From JBCCFX01 sp039029515 (GTDB lineage Bacteria > Planctomycetota > Phycisphaerae > Phycisphaerales > SM1A02): a DNA stretch of 21,651 nucleotides. A model generated the notes under the pieces. The model had not been told where the DNA came from. It made no database searches and worked only from the letters and a program-made list of their open reading frames with translations. Shown here piece after piece: positions 14,749-21,651 of this stretch; position 1 is the first letter of the stretch, and the number at the start of each line of letters is the position of its first letter. The position numbers were made by a program, and so were the translations under genes. The stretch covers positions 1 through 21,651 of the forward strand of contig JBCCFX010000042.1 of NCBI GenBank assembly GCA_039029515.1. The letters are read 5' to 3'.

Positions 14749-17700
14749 ATGAGTACCGCCGAAACAGCCCCACCTGAACTGCCGAAATCCTACTCGCCCG
14801 GCGAGACCGAGGGGACGATTCGTGATCGCTGGGATTCCAGCGGCCTCTCCCACGCTGATCCGAACGGCGATGGTCCGCCATTCTGTATCGTCATTCCGCC
14901 ACCCAACGTGACCGCAGCGCTCCACCTCGGACACGCGTTCAACAACACGCTGCAGGACATTCTCGTCCGCGTCCATCGCATGCGAGGCTTCCGCACACTC
15001 TGGATGCCGGGCACCGACCATGCAGGCATTGCCACGCAGACCGTGGTCGAGAAACGCTTGCTCACCCAAGGCAAGCGCCGCACCGACTTCGAACGTGAAG
15101 AGTTCGTGGAACGCGTACAAGCCTGGAAGGACGAATACGAAGCCACGATCACCGAACAACTCCAGGTCATCGGCTGCTCGTGCGATTGGTCGCGCCAGCG
15201 CTTCACCATGGATGATGTCTGCGCTGCGGCCGTCCGCGAAGCATTCTTCACGCTGTTCAGTGACGACCTGATCTATCGCGGCAAGCGCCTTGTGAACTGG
15301 GATCCGATCACGTTGACCGCGCTCGCGGATGACGAAGTCGAGATGAAGGAAGTCGCCGGCCACATGTGGTACCTGCGTTATCCGCTGGTCCATGCGCCGA
15401 CGAATCCGAGCGACATCTTTGATACCTCGCCCGTCACGTGGTCCGAACTCGCAGCGCGCGGCTACCCCGTGCCATCCGGCGAGGGATATGGCGATGATGA
15501 TCCTGCATGGGTCACCGTCGCCACCACGCGACCCGAGACCTACCTTGGTGACACCGCGGTGGCGGTCAATCCTGACGATCCGCGCGCGACCGCGCTCAAG
15601 GGCCTGTACGCGCAGTTGCCGATCGTCGGCCGCGTCATCCCGGTCATTCACGATGACTATGTGGTTCTGCCGGTTGCCTTCGGCGGGCCATCGGGCGACA
15701 CCAAGGCCGAGATCGCATCGGGCTTCCTGAAAGTCACACCGGCGCACGATCCGAATGACTGGGACATTGGTACGCGACATGATCTGCCGGTGATAAACGT
15801 CATGGCGCCGGATGGATCCATCTCCGACCAGCACGGTTGGGAACGCGCTGCACACGGTGAAGACGGCCACATCTTCGTCGGCATGTCACGTGAGGATGCG
15901 CGGGCGAAAGTCGTCAACGAATTCCAATCGCGAGGCTATCTCGAAAAGACACGAGACTATGCGCACAGTGTTGGCCACAGCTATCGGTCGCATGTACCGA
16001 TTGAGCCGTACCTGAGCGATCAATGGTACGTGCGAGTCTCCGATGACCGACTGGTCGGCGAAGCATCTCGCGCACAAGTTGATGGTCAATACGACGGCAC
16101 CAAGCCCGGCCGCACGCACGGTGATGCGCGACGTCAGGGCGACGGCGAACTCGAATTCTTCCCGCCGCGCTACGCCAAGATGTATCAGGCGTGGCATGAC
16201 AACCTGCGCGACTGGTGCATCAGCCGACAACTCTGGTGGGGCCACCGCATTCCTGTCTGGGCGATGGCGGAAGGCGAGACGCTCAACACCGATGCCGATC
16301 GGATTCGCGACCAACTTCGCACCTGGGCCGATGACAACCGACTCGCAATTCAGGTTCGAGCCCATGCACATGATGCCAACGATCCGCTGACCTGGTCGAT
16401 CTGCGTTCGTAGTCACGATGACAGCGAGGTGATCGCGTACCTCGAACGATCCGGCTACGCACAGGATCCGGACGTGCTCGACACGTGGTTCTCCTCAGCG
16501 TTGTGGCCGATTTCCACGATGGGATGGCCGGCGCCGGATGCGTTTCCGAGTGAGATCCCCGAAGGCGACGCGCTCCTGGACACGTTCAATCCGTCCGCGG
16601 TCCTGAGCACAGGCCGCGACATCATCACGTTGTGGGTCAGCCGCATGGTGATGTTCAACCGCTACTTCCGCGATGGTCGATTGCCGTTTCGCCACGTGTA
16701 CATTCACCCGATGGTGCAGGACGGCCACGGCCAGCGCATGAGTAAGTCACTTGGCAATGGCGTGGATCCGCGCGACATCGTGCTCACGCATGGTGCCGAT
16801 GCGTTGCGCTTCGCATTAGCTCAGATGGCGACCACAACGCAGGATTGCCGCCTGCCGGTCGACACGCTTTGCCCGCATTGCGGCGCGACGTTCACGCCAC
16901 AGGAAGTCACAAGCTCGGCCGGGTATCGCGTTGCTGCCCCGCATCAGTCATGCCCGAAGTGCGGCAAGCAGATGCTGACGCTCTACGGCCTGCTGACAGG
17001 CGCGGATGAAAACGACAGCGCCGGCAATCCTCTGCCTGCTGCACGTAATACCTCGCGTAAGTTTGACCTCGGACGAAATTTCGCCAACAAGCTTTGGAAT
17101 GCTTCGCGCTTCGCGTTGACTCGTATCACCACGACCGATGCGACGACGCCACCCCAAAGCGAGTGGAAGAACTCGATGTCTCTGGTGGATCGTTGGATCA
17201 TCAGCCGCCTGCACCGCACGCTGCATGATGTCGAAGATGCCACGACTGCGTACCAGTTCAATCGGTACGCGGAAGCGATGTACGATTTCATCTGGCGAGA
17301 GTTCTGCGACTGGTACCTCGAAGCGATCAAGCCGACCGTGGGCGAATCGCCGCTGCAACAGCACGTGCTTCGAACCGTGCTCAACGCAACGCTTCGCCTG
17401 ATGCATCCCATCTGCCCGTACGTGACCGAGACGCTGTGGCCTGCGGTACAGAACGCCGGGCCGGCAGGCATGGACGGCATTGCCCTGCCGACGTCCGACA
17501 TCCTCGGGCAGGCGGCGTGGCCCGATATCGCATGCCGCGTCGATGACGATGAAGCGGTCACGACATTCGAGCGCATTCAGGCGCTCGTCGAGGCCATTCG
17601 AGCACTGCGCGGTGAACGCAACGTCAAGCCCGGCCGACCGATTCGGTTCGCGGGTCCGCAGCCGATTCTAGACCTTATTCATGAAGCCGGCGAGATCGTT

Positions 17701-18021
17701 CCCACGCTGGCGCAGCTCTCGTCCGTGGAGTTGATCGGCGATCGACCGGCTGATGCGGCCGCCTTCATGTTTGAAGGCCACGAAGTCATCGTCTCCGATC
17801 TGATGGATCAGGCGGATGTCGATGCCGAGAAACAACGGCTTCAGAAAGAGATCGATCGCCTCGACAAGAAGGTCGCCCAGCTTCAGGGACGGCTCAATAA
17901 TGAAGCGTATGTTGCGAAGGCACCTGAGAAGATGGTGCAGGAATCCCGTGACCAGCTTGCCGAAGCGGAGCAGGCGCTCACCACAGCGCGTGATGCGCTG
18001 ACAGCGATTGACGAACACTGA
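14749..18021 (+). CDS. valS: Valyl-tRNA synthetase with inserted zinc ribbon
   Basis: 1090 residues. This cytoplasmic class I synthetase charges tRNA-Val. Signatures: PPPNVTAALHLGHAF with the HIGH-type HLGH at 59-62, the editing domain with TTRPETYLGDTAV (about 259-271), DWCISRQLWWGHRIPVW (about 488-504), DVLDTWFSSALWP (about 575-587), and RMSKSLGN (663-670), where Arg replaces the first Lys of KMSKS. The anticodon-binding domain and a C-terminal coiled coil (about 1023-1085) follow. Between about 700 and 775, where most ValRS pass directly to RNFANKLWN, an insert carries two CxxC pairs (Cys708/711 and Cys735/738), a probable zinc ribbon. Other insertions lie near 440-470 and 505-570. The ATG at 14749 was chosen because the frame's earlier start lies inside the divergent TPR gene. 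Confidence 0.97.
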   Translation: MSTAETAPPELPKSYSPGETEGTIRDRWDSSGLSHADPNGDGPPFCIVIPPPNVTAALHLGHAFNNTLQDILVRVHRMRGFRTLWMPGTDHAGIATQTVVEKRLLTQGKRRTDFEREEFVERVQAWKDEYEATITEQLQVIGCSCDWSRQRFTMDDVCAAAVREAFFTLFSDDLIYRGKRLVNWDPITLTALADDEVEMKEVAGHMWYLRYPLVHAPTNPSDIFDTSPVTWSELAARGYPVPSGEGYGDDDPAWVTVATTRPETYLGDTAVAVNPDDPRATALKGLYAQLPIVGRVIPVIHDDYVVLPVAFGGPSGDTKAEIASGFLKVTPAHDPNDWDIGTRHDLPVINVMAPDGSISDQHGWERAAHGEDGHIFVGMSREDARAKVVNEFQSRGYLEKTRDYAHSVGHSYRSHVPIEPYLSDQWYVRVSDDRLVGEASRAQVDGQYDGTKPGRTHGDARRQGDGELEFFPPRYAKMYQAWHDNLRDWCISRQLWWGHRIPVWAMAEGETLNTDADRIRDQLRTWADDNRLAIQVRAHAHDANDPLTWSICVRSHDDSEVIAYLERSGYAQDPDVLDTWFSSALWPISTMGWPAPDAFPSEIPEGDALLDTFNPSAVLSTGRDIITLWVSRMVMFNRYFRDGRLPFRHVYIHPMVQDGHGQRMSKSLGNGVDPRDIVLTHGADALRFALAQMATTTQDCRLPVDTLCPHCGATFTPQEVTSSAGYRVAAPHQSCPKCGKQMLTLYGLLTGADENDSAGNPLPAARNTSRKFDLGRNFANKLWNASRFALTRITTTDATTPPQSEWKNSMSLVDRWIISRLHRTLHDVEDATTAYQFNRYAEAMYDFIWREFCDWYLEAIKPTVGESPLQQHVLRTVLNATLRLMHPICPYVTETLWPAVQNAGPAGMDGIALPTSDILGQAAWPDIACRVDDDEAVTTFERIQALVEAIRALRGERNVKPGRPIRFAGPQPILDLIHEAGEIVPTLAQLSSVELIGDRPADAAAFMFEGHEVIVSDLMDQADVDAEKQRLQKEIDRLDKKVAQLQGRLNNEAYVAKAPEKMVQESRDQLAEAEQALTTARDALTAIDEH

Positions 18022-18057
18022 GTCGCGCCGCGCGACCCGCACCGAGGACGTTCATAC

Positions 18058-19194
18058 ATGCTCCGCAGACTCAGGCACGCTCGATGGCAGACCACGCTTC
18101 TCGTCGCCACCATCGCTGGCGCGGCGTTCAGCGTCGGATCATGCGCAGAACAGTCACGTCCGATCTATGTCGCGGATGAACCGCACGCCCTAGGTAACAG
18201 TTCATTCACGCCAATGGGCGCGGTCGCCAGCGAGACCGTGGTCACGCCGGAAGCGCCCGAAACTGAGATTCAATTCCAGACCACACCGTGGCAATGGCGC
18301 GAGCTCAACGGACTCGTCATCGCGACACCGCATTACGACGTCCATACAACGATCGAAGACCCGCGCGTTCTTGATGTACTTCCATCGTTCTTTGAGCGCG
18401 CCCTCCAGCACTACCGGTCCACGCTGGCCAAACTTCCCCCGCCGACCGGCCGATTCGAAACGTACATCTTTGCCGATCGTCGCGAATGGCGCCTAAAAAC
18501 CTGGGAAGTGCTACCGCAGCAAGCGGGGCAATTCATGAACCTCGGCCGTGGTGGCTTCGCGACACGTGGCATCGCCGTGCTGTATTTCATCGACTACCGC
18601 AAAGGCAACCCGCACGACACGCTGGCCATCGCTGCCCATGAAGGCTGGCATCAATACACACAGAAGACGTTCCGGCATCAGTTGCCGATCTGGCTTGAAG
18701 AAGGCATCGCCACGTATATGGAGGGCTTTCGAACCACTCCTGAAGGCTTCATCTTCATACCACGGGTGAATCCGGAACGTCGCCGCGAACTGGCTCGCGC
18801 GGTCCGCGAAGATCGACTGATCCCGCTTGGCGAGTTGCTTTCGAACTCGCCTCAGGATTTTCTTGCCACGGGCAAGAATCGACTTCTGACGTACTACGCA
18901 CAGGTGTGGGCGCTCACCAGATTCCTCGTCGAGTATGACGACGGCACCTACCGCGATGCACTGGAAGAAGCGCTGAACGACGCCGCAAACGGGGAGCTTG
19001 TCGGCCGGCTCATGGGCGCTGAAGCACGCCGAAGCACATCACGATCTTTCTCGGGACTCGACACACGAACCGGGCCGTGGCTGATTCAGGCGTACTTCAC
19101 CGAAGATATGGTGGAGTTTCGCCAGCAATATGAGCAGTACATGCGCGATCTCGTTCGACCGCGCGCTGAACTGACCACGCCAGGACGGAGTTGA
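18058..19194 (+). CDS. Lipoprotein with HExxH zinc-peptidase-like domain
   Basis: 378 residues. A basic, hydrophobic leader ends at VGSC (Cys29), a plausible lipobox. The domain from about 85 on has the metal-binding motif HEGWH (His194, Glu195, His198) in AIAAHEGWHQYTQ and a downstream WLEEGIATYMEG in which Glu215 is the likely third zinc ligand. This is the gluzincin layout seen in peptidase-MA-like and DUF1570-like proteins common in planctomycetes. It would act at the outer face of a membrane on an unknown protein or peptide. It starts 36 bp after valS and ends 8 bp before the phosphoesterase gene, so it is probably in the valS operon. Family membership is judged from the motif pair only. 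Confidence 0.85.
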   Translation: MLRRLRHARWQTTLLVATIAGAAFSVGSCAEQSRPIYVADEPHALGNSSFTPMGAVASETVVTPEAPETEIQFQTTPWQWRELNGLVIATPHYDVHTTIEDPRVLDVLPSFFERALQHYRSTLAKLPPPTGRFETYIFADRREWRLKTWEVLPQQAGQFMNLGRGGFATRGIAVLYFIDYRKGNPHDTLAIAAHEGWHQYTQKTFRHQLPIWLEEGIATYMEGFRTTPEGFIFIPRVNPERRRELARAVREDRLIPLGELLSNSPQDFLATGKNRLLTYYAQVWALTRFLVEYDDGTYRDALEEALNDAANGELVGRLMGAEARRSTSRSFSGLDTRTGPWLIQAYFTEDMVEFRQQYEQYMRDLVRPRAELTTPGRS

Positions 19195-19202
19195 GGACAC
19201 GG

Positions 19203-19691
19203 ATGCGCCTTGGACTACTTGCGGATTCACATGGACGTGCGGAACGAACGGCAACTGCCGTTCGGATGCTCCTCGATGCACACGCCGATGTTCTCATTCA
19301 CCTCGGCGATTTCGAAACCGATGTCGTCATCGATGAACTTGCCGGCCACCCCGCGCGCCTCGTATTCGGGAATTGCGACTTCGACGTTGCCGGTATGACG
19401 CGCTACGCCCAATCGCTCGATATTCAGGTCGACCATCCGATCGGCCGACTGCACATCGACGGCAAAGTCGTCGCGTACACGCACGGCCATGAGAATGGCC
19501 TTGTGTCTGAGGCCATGGACGAACAAGTCGATTATCTCCTGCACGGACATACACATGTCGCCCGCGACGATCGCGAAGGCAAGACCCGCGTGATCAACCC
19601 CGGAGCGCTGCATCGGGCCAACCGGTATACTGTGGCGTTGCTTGACGTCGCAACTGACGAGCTGACGTGGCTCGAATTGCCTCGCACATGA
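19203..19691 (+). CDS. YfcE/MJ0936-type metallophosphoesterase
   Basis: 162 residues, cytoplasmic, full length for this compact calcineurin-like family of phosphodiesterases. The metal ligands appear in order: Asp8 and His10 in LLADSHGR, Asp36 in HLGDFE, Asn57 in FGNCDF, His94 in THGHENG, and His114 and His116 in LLHGHTHVA. The INPGALHR segment near the C-terminus is also typical. Family members hydrolyse phosphodiesters in vitro; the natural substrate is usually unknown. The ATG at 19203 follows a GAGGA Shine-Dalgarno by about 6 nt and the previous stop by 8 bp. The stop overlaps the next gene's ATG (ATGA), showing tight operon packing. Confidence 0.93.
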   Translation: MRLGLLADSHGRAERTATAVRMLLDAHADVLIHLGDFETDVVIDELAGHPARLVFGNCDFDVAGMTRYAQSLDIQVDHPIGRLHIDGKVVAYTHGHENGLVSEAMDEQVDYLLHGHTHVARDDREGKTRVINPGALHRANRYTVALLDVATDELTWLELPRT

Positions 19692-20224
19692 CGCACGCTC
19701 GACCGATGCCTGATTCTCCTCACATCCTGAATCTCGACCAGGTCCGAATTGATGTCGCGACCGCGGACGACCATCCTTCGATCATCCGTCTCTACGAAGA
19801 AGGTGTCCTCGAGCGCCAGACGCACGGCAATGACACTGGTGCCGATATTGATAACGTCCAGGAAGCCTACTTCAGTGACGACGGCGCGAGCAGCCTCTGG
19901 ACCGCGCGATATGACGATGAAGTCATCGGGATGATCGGCGTCCAGCGCGCGGCCTCAAATGCCGCTGAAGTTCGTCGGCTTCGCGTCGACAGCCGCTTTC
20001 GCCGGAAAGGGGTTGGCACCAAGTTGATGGCGCAGGCACTCGGATTCTGTCAGGAAAAGGGATACCTGAAGGTCGTGCTGGATGTCCGCATCGAGCGCGC
20101 CCCGGCCATCGCACTCTTCGAGAAGTTTGGCTTCCTCCACGCGCGAACGCGCGATATCGATGGACGCAAACTCGTCGACTTCTACGTTGACCTGTACCGA
20201 CAGCAGCATGGTCATCACCTGTGA
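19688..20224 (+). CDS. GNAT-family N-acetyltransferase
   Basis: 178 residues. A single GNAT domain uses acetyl-CoA to acetylate an amine on a small molecule or protein N-terminus. Motif A is clear: VRRLRVDSRFRRKGVGTKLM, with the cofactor-binding R-R-K-G-V-G at about 105-110, followed by VVLDVRIERAPAIALFEKFGF (motif B region). The substrate is not predictable. The chosen start ATG (19688) overlaps the upstream stop as ATGA; an ATG at 19706 is an alternative. The last 10 bp overlap the 3' end of the ThuA-domain gene on the other strand, so the two transcripts end tail to tail. Confidence 0.9.
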   Translation: MTHARPMPDSPHILNLDQVRIDVATADDHPSIIRLYEEGVLERQTHGNDTGADIDNVQEAYFSDDGASSLWTARYDDEVIGMIGVQRAASNAAEVRRLRVDSRFRRKGVGTKLMAQALGFCQEKGYLKVVLDVRIERAPAIALFEKFGFLHARTRDIDGRKLVDFYVDLYRQQHGHHL

Positions 20225-21015
20225 GGTTGTGATGCGGGCGGTCGTCCGGACGTGCCTGCAGCCCACGCGATTCCTCCCCAGACGTGACGCTGGAATGCCG
20301 GCTCTTCATACGATGCCGACGTGTGCCCGATCGCGGTGTAGAACGATCGAATGCCCAGACGATCATGACACCATGAGATCGGATGATCCTCGCCCATACC
20401 GCCGCCGGCATACGTTGATTCATCGACGGTGAGCAGCACGGTGACATCGTCACGCGGATTCGCACGAAAGTCATACCACTCGTCTGTCCGCGCCCATGTC
20501 GCAGCGAGATGACTCGTCGATGGGTGCACGTCCGACTCGACGTTCATCGTAGCCGGCTGCACGGGCGGATGACCCTTGAAATACGCGCCAACAAGTTCGC
20601 CATACCACGGCCAGTCATACTCGGTATCTGACGCTGAATGAATACCCACGAAACCCGCGCCGCCTTCGAGGTGTAGACGCAGCGCTGCCTGCTGTTCATC
20701 ATTGAGCACATCGCCTGTCGTGTTGAGGAACACGATCACGTTGAATGGCGCGAGCGCATCCTCAGTGAACATCCCTGCATCCTCAGTGCAACGGAGCCGT
20801 GCATGGTGTCGTTCGGCGAGTCGCCCCATCATGGCGATACCATCCGGAATGGACGCGTGCCGATAGCCTTGAGTCCGCGAGAACACGAGCACGCGTATCG
20901 CGTCAACATCCTGATGCGGCGCACTCGTCAACGCCTTATCATCAGCGGCGGCAGTTGCAATCATCACCGTGACCGCGATGAGCATCCACGACACGATGCG
21001 TTGAAGCGATGGCAT
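20215..21015 (-). CDS. Secreted ThuA-domain protein
   Basis: 266 residues from the ATG at 21015, which has a strong Shine-Dalgarno (GGAGG, 6 nt upstream); an open extension to 21048 lacks one. The signal peptide (MPSLQRIVSWMLIAVTV...ATAAA) is followed by a ThuA-like, class I glutamine-amidotransferase-like domain: IRVLVFSRTQGYRHASI at about 40-56, VIVFLNTTGD, GGAGFVGIHSASDTEYDW at about 118-135, and HPISWCHD...GIRSFYTAIGHTSASYEEP at about 211-239. The domain is common in planctomycetes as secreted or membrane-linked proteins, often tied to sugar metabolism; the exact role is unknown. A 344-bp gene-free leader with possible attenuator structure precedes it. Confidence 0.93.
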   Translation of the reverse strand: MPSLQRIVSWMLIAVTVMIATAAADDKALTSAPHQDVDAIRVLVFSRTQGYRHASIPDGIAMMGRLAERHHARLRCTEDAGMFTEDALAPFNVIVFLNTTGDVLNDEQQAALRLHLEGGAGFVGIHSASDTEYDWPWYGELVGAYFKGHPPVQPATMNVESDVHPSTSHLAATWARTDEWYDFRANPRDDVTVLLTVDESTYAGGGMGEDHPISWCHDRLGIRSFYTAIGHTSASYEEPAFQRHVWGGIAWAAGTSGRPPASQPHR

Positions 21016-21073
21016 ACGGTGCCTCCAGGCATGAGTGACCGACAACATCGCTCCTGCCGAGGGATGTACACAG

Positions 21074-21189
21074 CCCCAAAAACAGAGAACGGGCCGATCG
21101 GTGCTCGAAGGGAGTCCCCTCCCGATCTGCTCCCGTCGAGCCCGCCCCTGTGGAAGTATCTTCCCAACATGGGAAGAGGGTTATCAGGG
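21074..21189 (-). ncRNA. Structured leader with alternative stems and T-rich tract upstream of the ThuA-domain gene
   Basis: Read on the minus strand, the leader can form CCCTG/CAGGG (21189-21185 with 21150-21146) around the hairpin TCTTCCC/GGGAAGA (21177-21171 with 21165-21159). After it, stem A pairs GCTCGA (21141-21136) with TCGAGC (21108-21103) around GGGAG/CTCCC. Stem B pairs GATCGG (21127-21122) with CCGATC (21101-21096), with CGGGC (21144-21140) and GCCCG (21094-21090) outside. A and B cross and exclude each other. B is followed directly by TTCTCTGTTTTT. The layout resembles a transcription attenuator or riboswitch, but no known class is recognised. No gene is seen in 21016-21359. Confidence 0.35.
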
Positions 21190-21223
21190 TGAACATCGCG
21201 CCGTCAGCCTTGCGCGTTGATTG

Positions 21224-21252
21224 AGCTTGACCCGAGGTCGCGTCGTTGTCAA
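21224..21252 (-). promoter_or_regulatory. Possible promoter for the ThuA-domain gene
   Basis: On the minus strand a perfect -35 TTGACA (21252 to 21247) is followed after 17 bp by a poor -10, CAAGCT (21229 to 21224), which keeps only the conserved A2 and T6. Transcription would begin near 21217, giving a leader of about 200 nt. The -10 is the weak point. Confidence 0.25.
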
Positions 21253-21289
21253 CTGAAACTCGATATTCCCGGATGGCATCCATGAGAAA

Positions 21290-21325
21290 CGCCCGCCTGA
21301 TCCTCGCGTATGGATCAGACGGGCG
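21290..21325. terminator. Intrinsic terminator, bidirectional
   Basis: CGCCCGCCTGATCC (21290-21303) pairs with GGATCAGACGGGCG (21312-21325), 14 positions with one C/A mismatch and an 8-nt loop. The minus-strand side continues as TTTCTC and the plus-strand side as CTTTC. It lies 35 bp past the stop of the minus-strand gene at the window edge and most likely ends that transcript. Confidence 0.8.
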
Positions 21326-21359
21326 CTTTCATCAAGCCGATCGAAACGGAGGATAGGTT

Positions 21360-21651
21360 TCAGCGATTGTTGTCAGCCAACTTACGAAGGAGCGCTTCGA
21401 GTCGAGCGATGCGTGCATCGATCGCGTCAAGCCGACTGTTCACACCGTGCTGCGGTGCAATCTCGACGCCTTCGACAATCGCGGGGACGCCTGAGTCCAT
21501 GAGCCGCTGCGGCGGACCACCGCGGAACGTGAAGATCCGCTGCTCATCATCGCCCGGCGCAATCACGATGCCATTTTCAGTATCCAGACCAAGGTTGAAC
21601 CGACCTTCCACGCCCGGATACGTCTGAATGTTGCCAAAGAACTGATTGTTC
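21360..21651 (-). CDS. Uncharacterised protein, C-terminal fragment
   Basis: The last 97 codons or so of a minus-strand gene whose start lies beyond the window. The visible part begins NNQFFGNIQTYPGVEGR, continues with a probable beta-rich stretch (FNLGLDTENGIVIAPGDDEQRIFTFRG) and ends in a short amphipathic helix, probably a coiled coil (SRLDAIDARIARLEALLRKL), which could drive oligomerisation. I do not recognise the family. The frame is open to the edge, its stop is followed by a strong terminator, and the composition matches neighbouring genes, so it is a real coding end. Confidence 0.75.
   Translation of the reverse strand, partial: NNQFFGNIQTYPGVEGRFNLGLDTENGIVIAPGDDEQRIFTFRGGPPQRLMDSGVPAIVEGVEIAPQHGVNSRLDAIDARIARLEALLRKLADNNR

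Noticed and set aside
20942..21283. Open frame of 113 codons on the minus strand in the ThuA-gene leader region.
   Set aside because: It overlaps the start of the ThuA-domain gene in another frame, has a Cys/Ser/Arg-rich shadow-like composition, and shows no domain.

Overview
The window (GC roughly 60% by eye) is a dense stretch of bacterial chromosome with no rRNA, tRNA, CRISPR array, insertion sequence or phage gene that I can see. Several traits suggest a planctomycete, perhaps of the Phycisphaerae: many secreted proteins and lipoproteins of little-known type, a secreted ThuA-like protein, a multi-domain S41 peptidase with a long N-terminal region, and a valyl-tRNA synthetase with extra insertions. 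That placement is an inference from gene character, not a database result.

Layout. (1) 1-3479, minus strand: rsmD (16S rRNA methyltransferase), a class II CCA/poly(A) nucleotidyltransferase, then a secreted ClpP/NfeD-like protein with an Arg-Gly tail and the start of another secreted protein cut by the window edge. An ECF-sigma-like promoter separates the RNA-modification pair from the secreted pair. (2) 3556-7489, plus strand: an alpha/beta hydrolase, a membrane PAS-PAS histidine kinase without a neighbouring response regulator, and trpB without trpA. (3) 7499-10284, minus strand: a translationally coupled pair of exported hydrolases, an endonuclease/exonuclease/phosphatase-family protein (Sec signal) and an amidase (Tat signal). 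(4) 10526-14705: a 78-residue lipoprotein (plus), an S41/PDZ processing peptidase (minus), a small single-span membrane protein (plus) and a TPR lipoprotein (minus). (5) 14749-20224, plus strand: valS, a zinc-metallopeptidase-like lipoprotein, a YfcE/MJ0936-type phosphoesterase and a GNAT acetyltransferase, closely spaced and probably one operon. (6) 20215-21651, minus strand: a secreted ThuA-domain protein behind a 344-bp gene-free leader with alternative hairpins, a bidirectional terminator, and the 3' end of a further gene.

Most of the window is housekeeping and envelope biology. The less ordinary signals are regulatory. Four plus-strand genes without a Shine-Dalgarno site have a TATNNT hexamer 6-9 nt before the start codon, which suggests leaderless mRNAs. 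valS and the TPR gene diverge from a 43-bp gap in which their -10 hexamers overlap. The leader of the ThuA gene can form two mutually exclusive stems ahead of a T-rich tract. Among the proteins, the zinc ribbon inserted into ValRS and the ClpP-fold protein with altered catalytic loops are the most worth checking. I found no clear new defence or mobile system.
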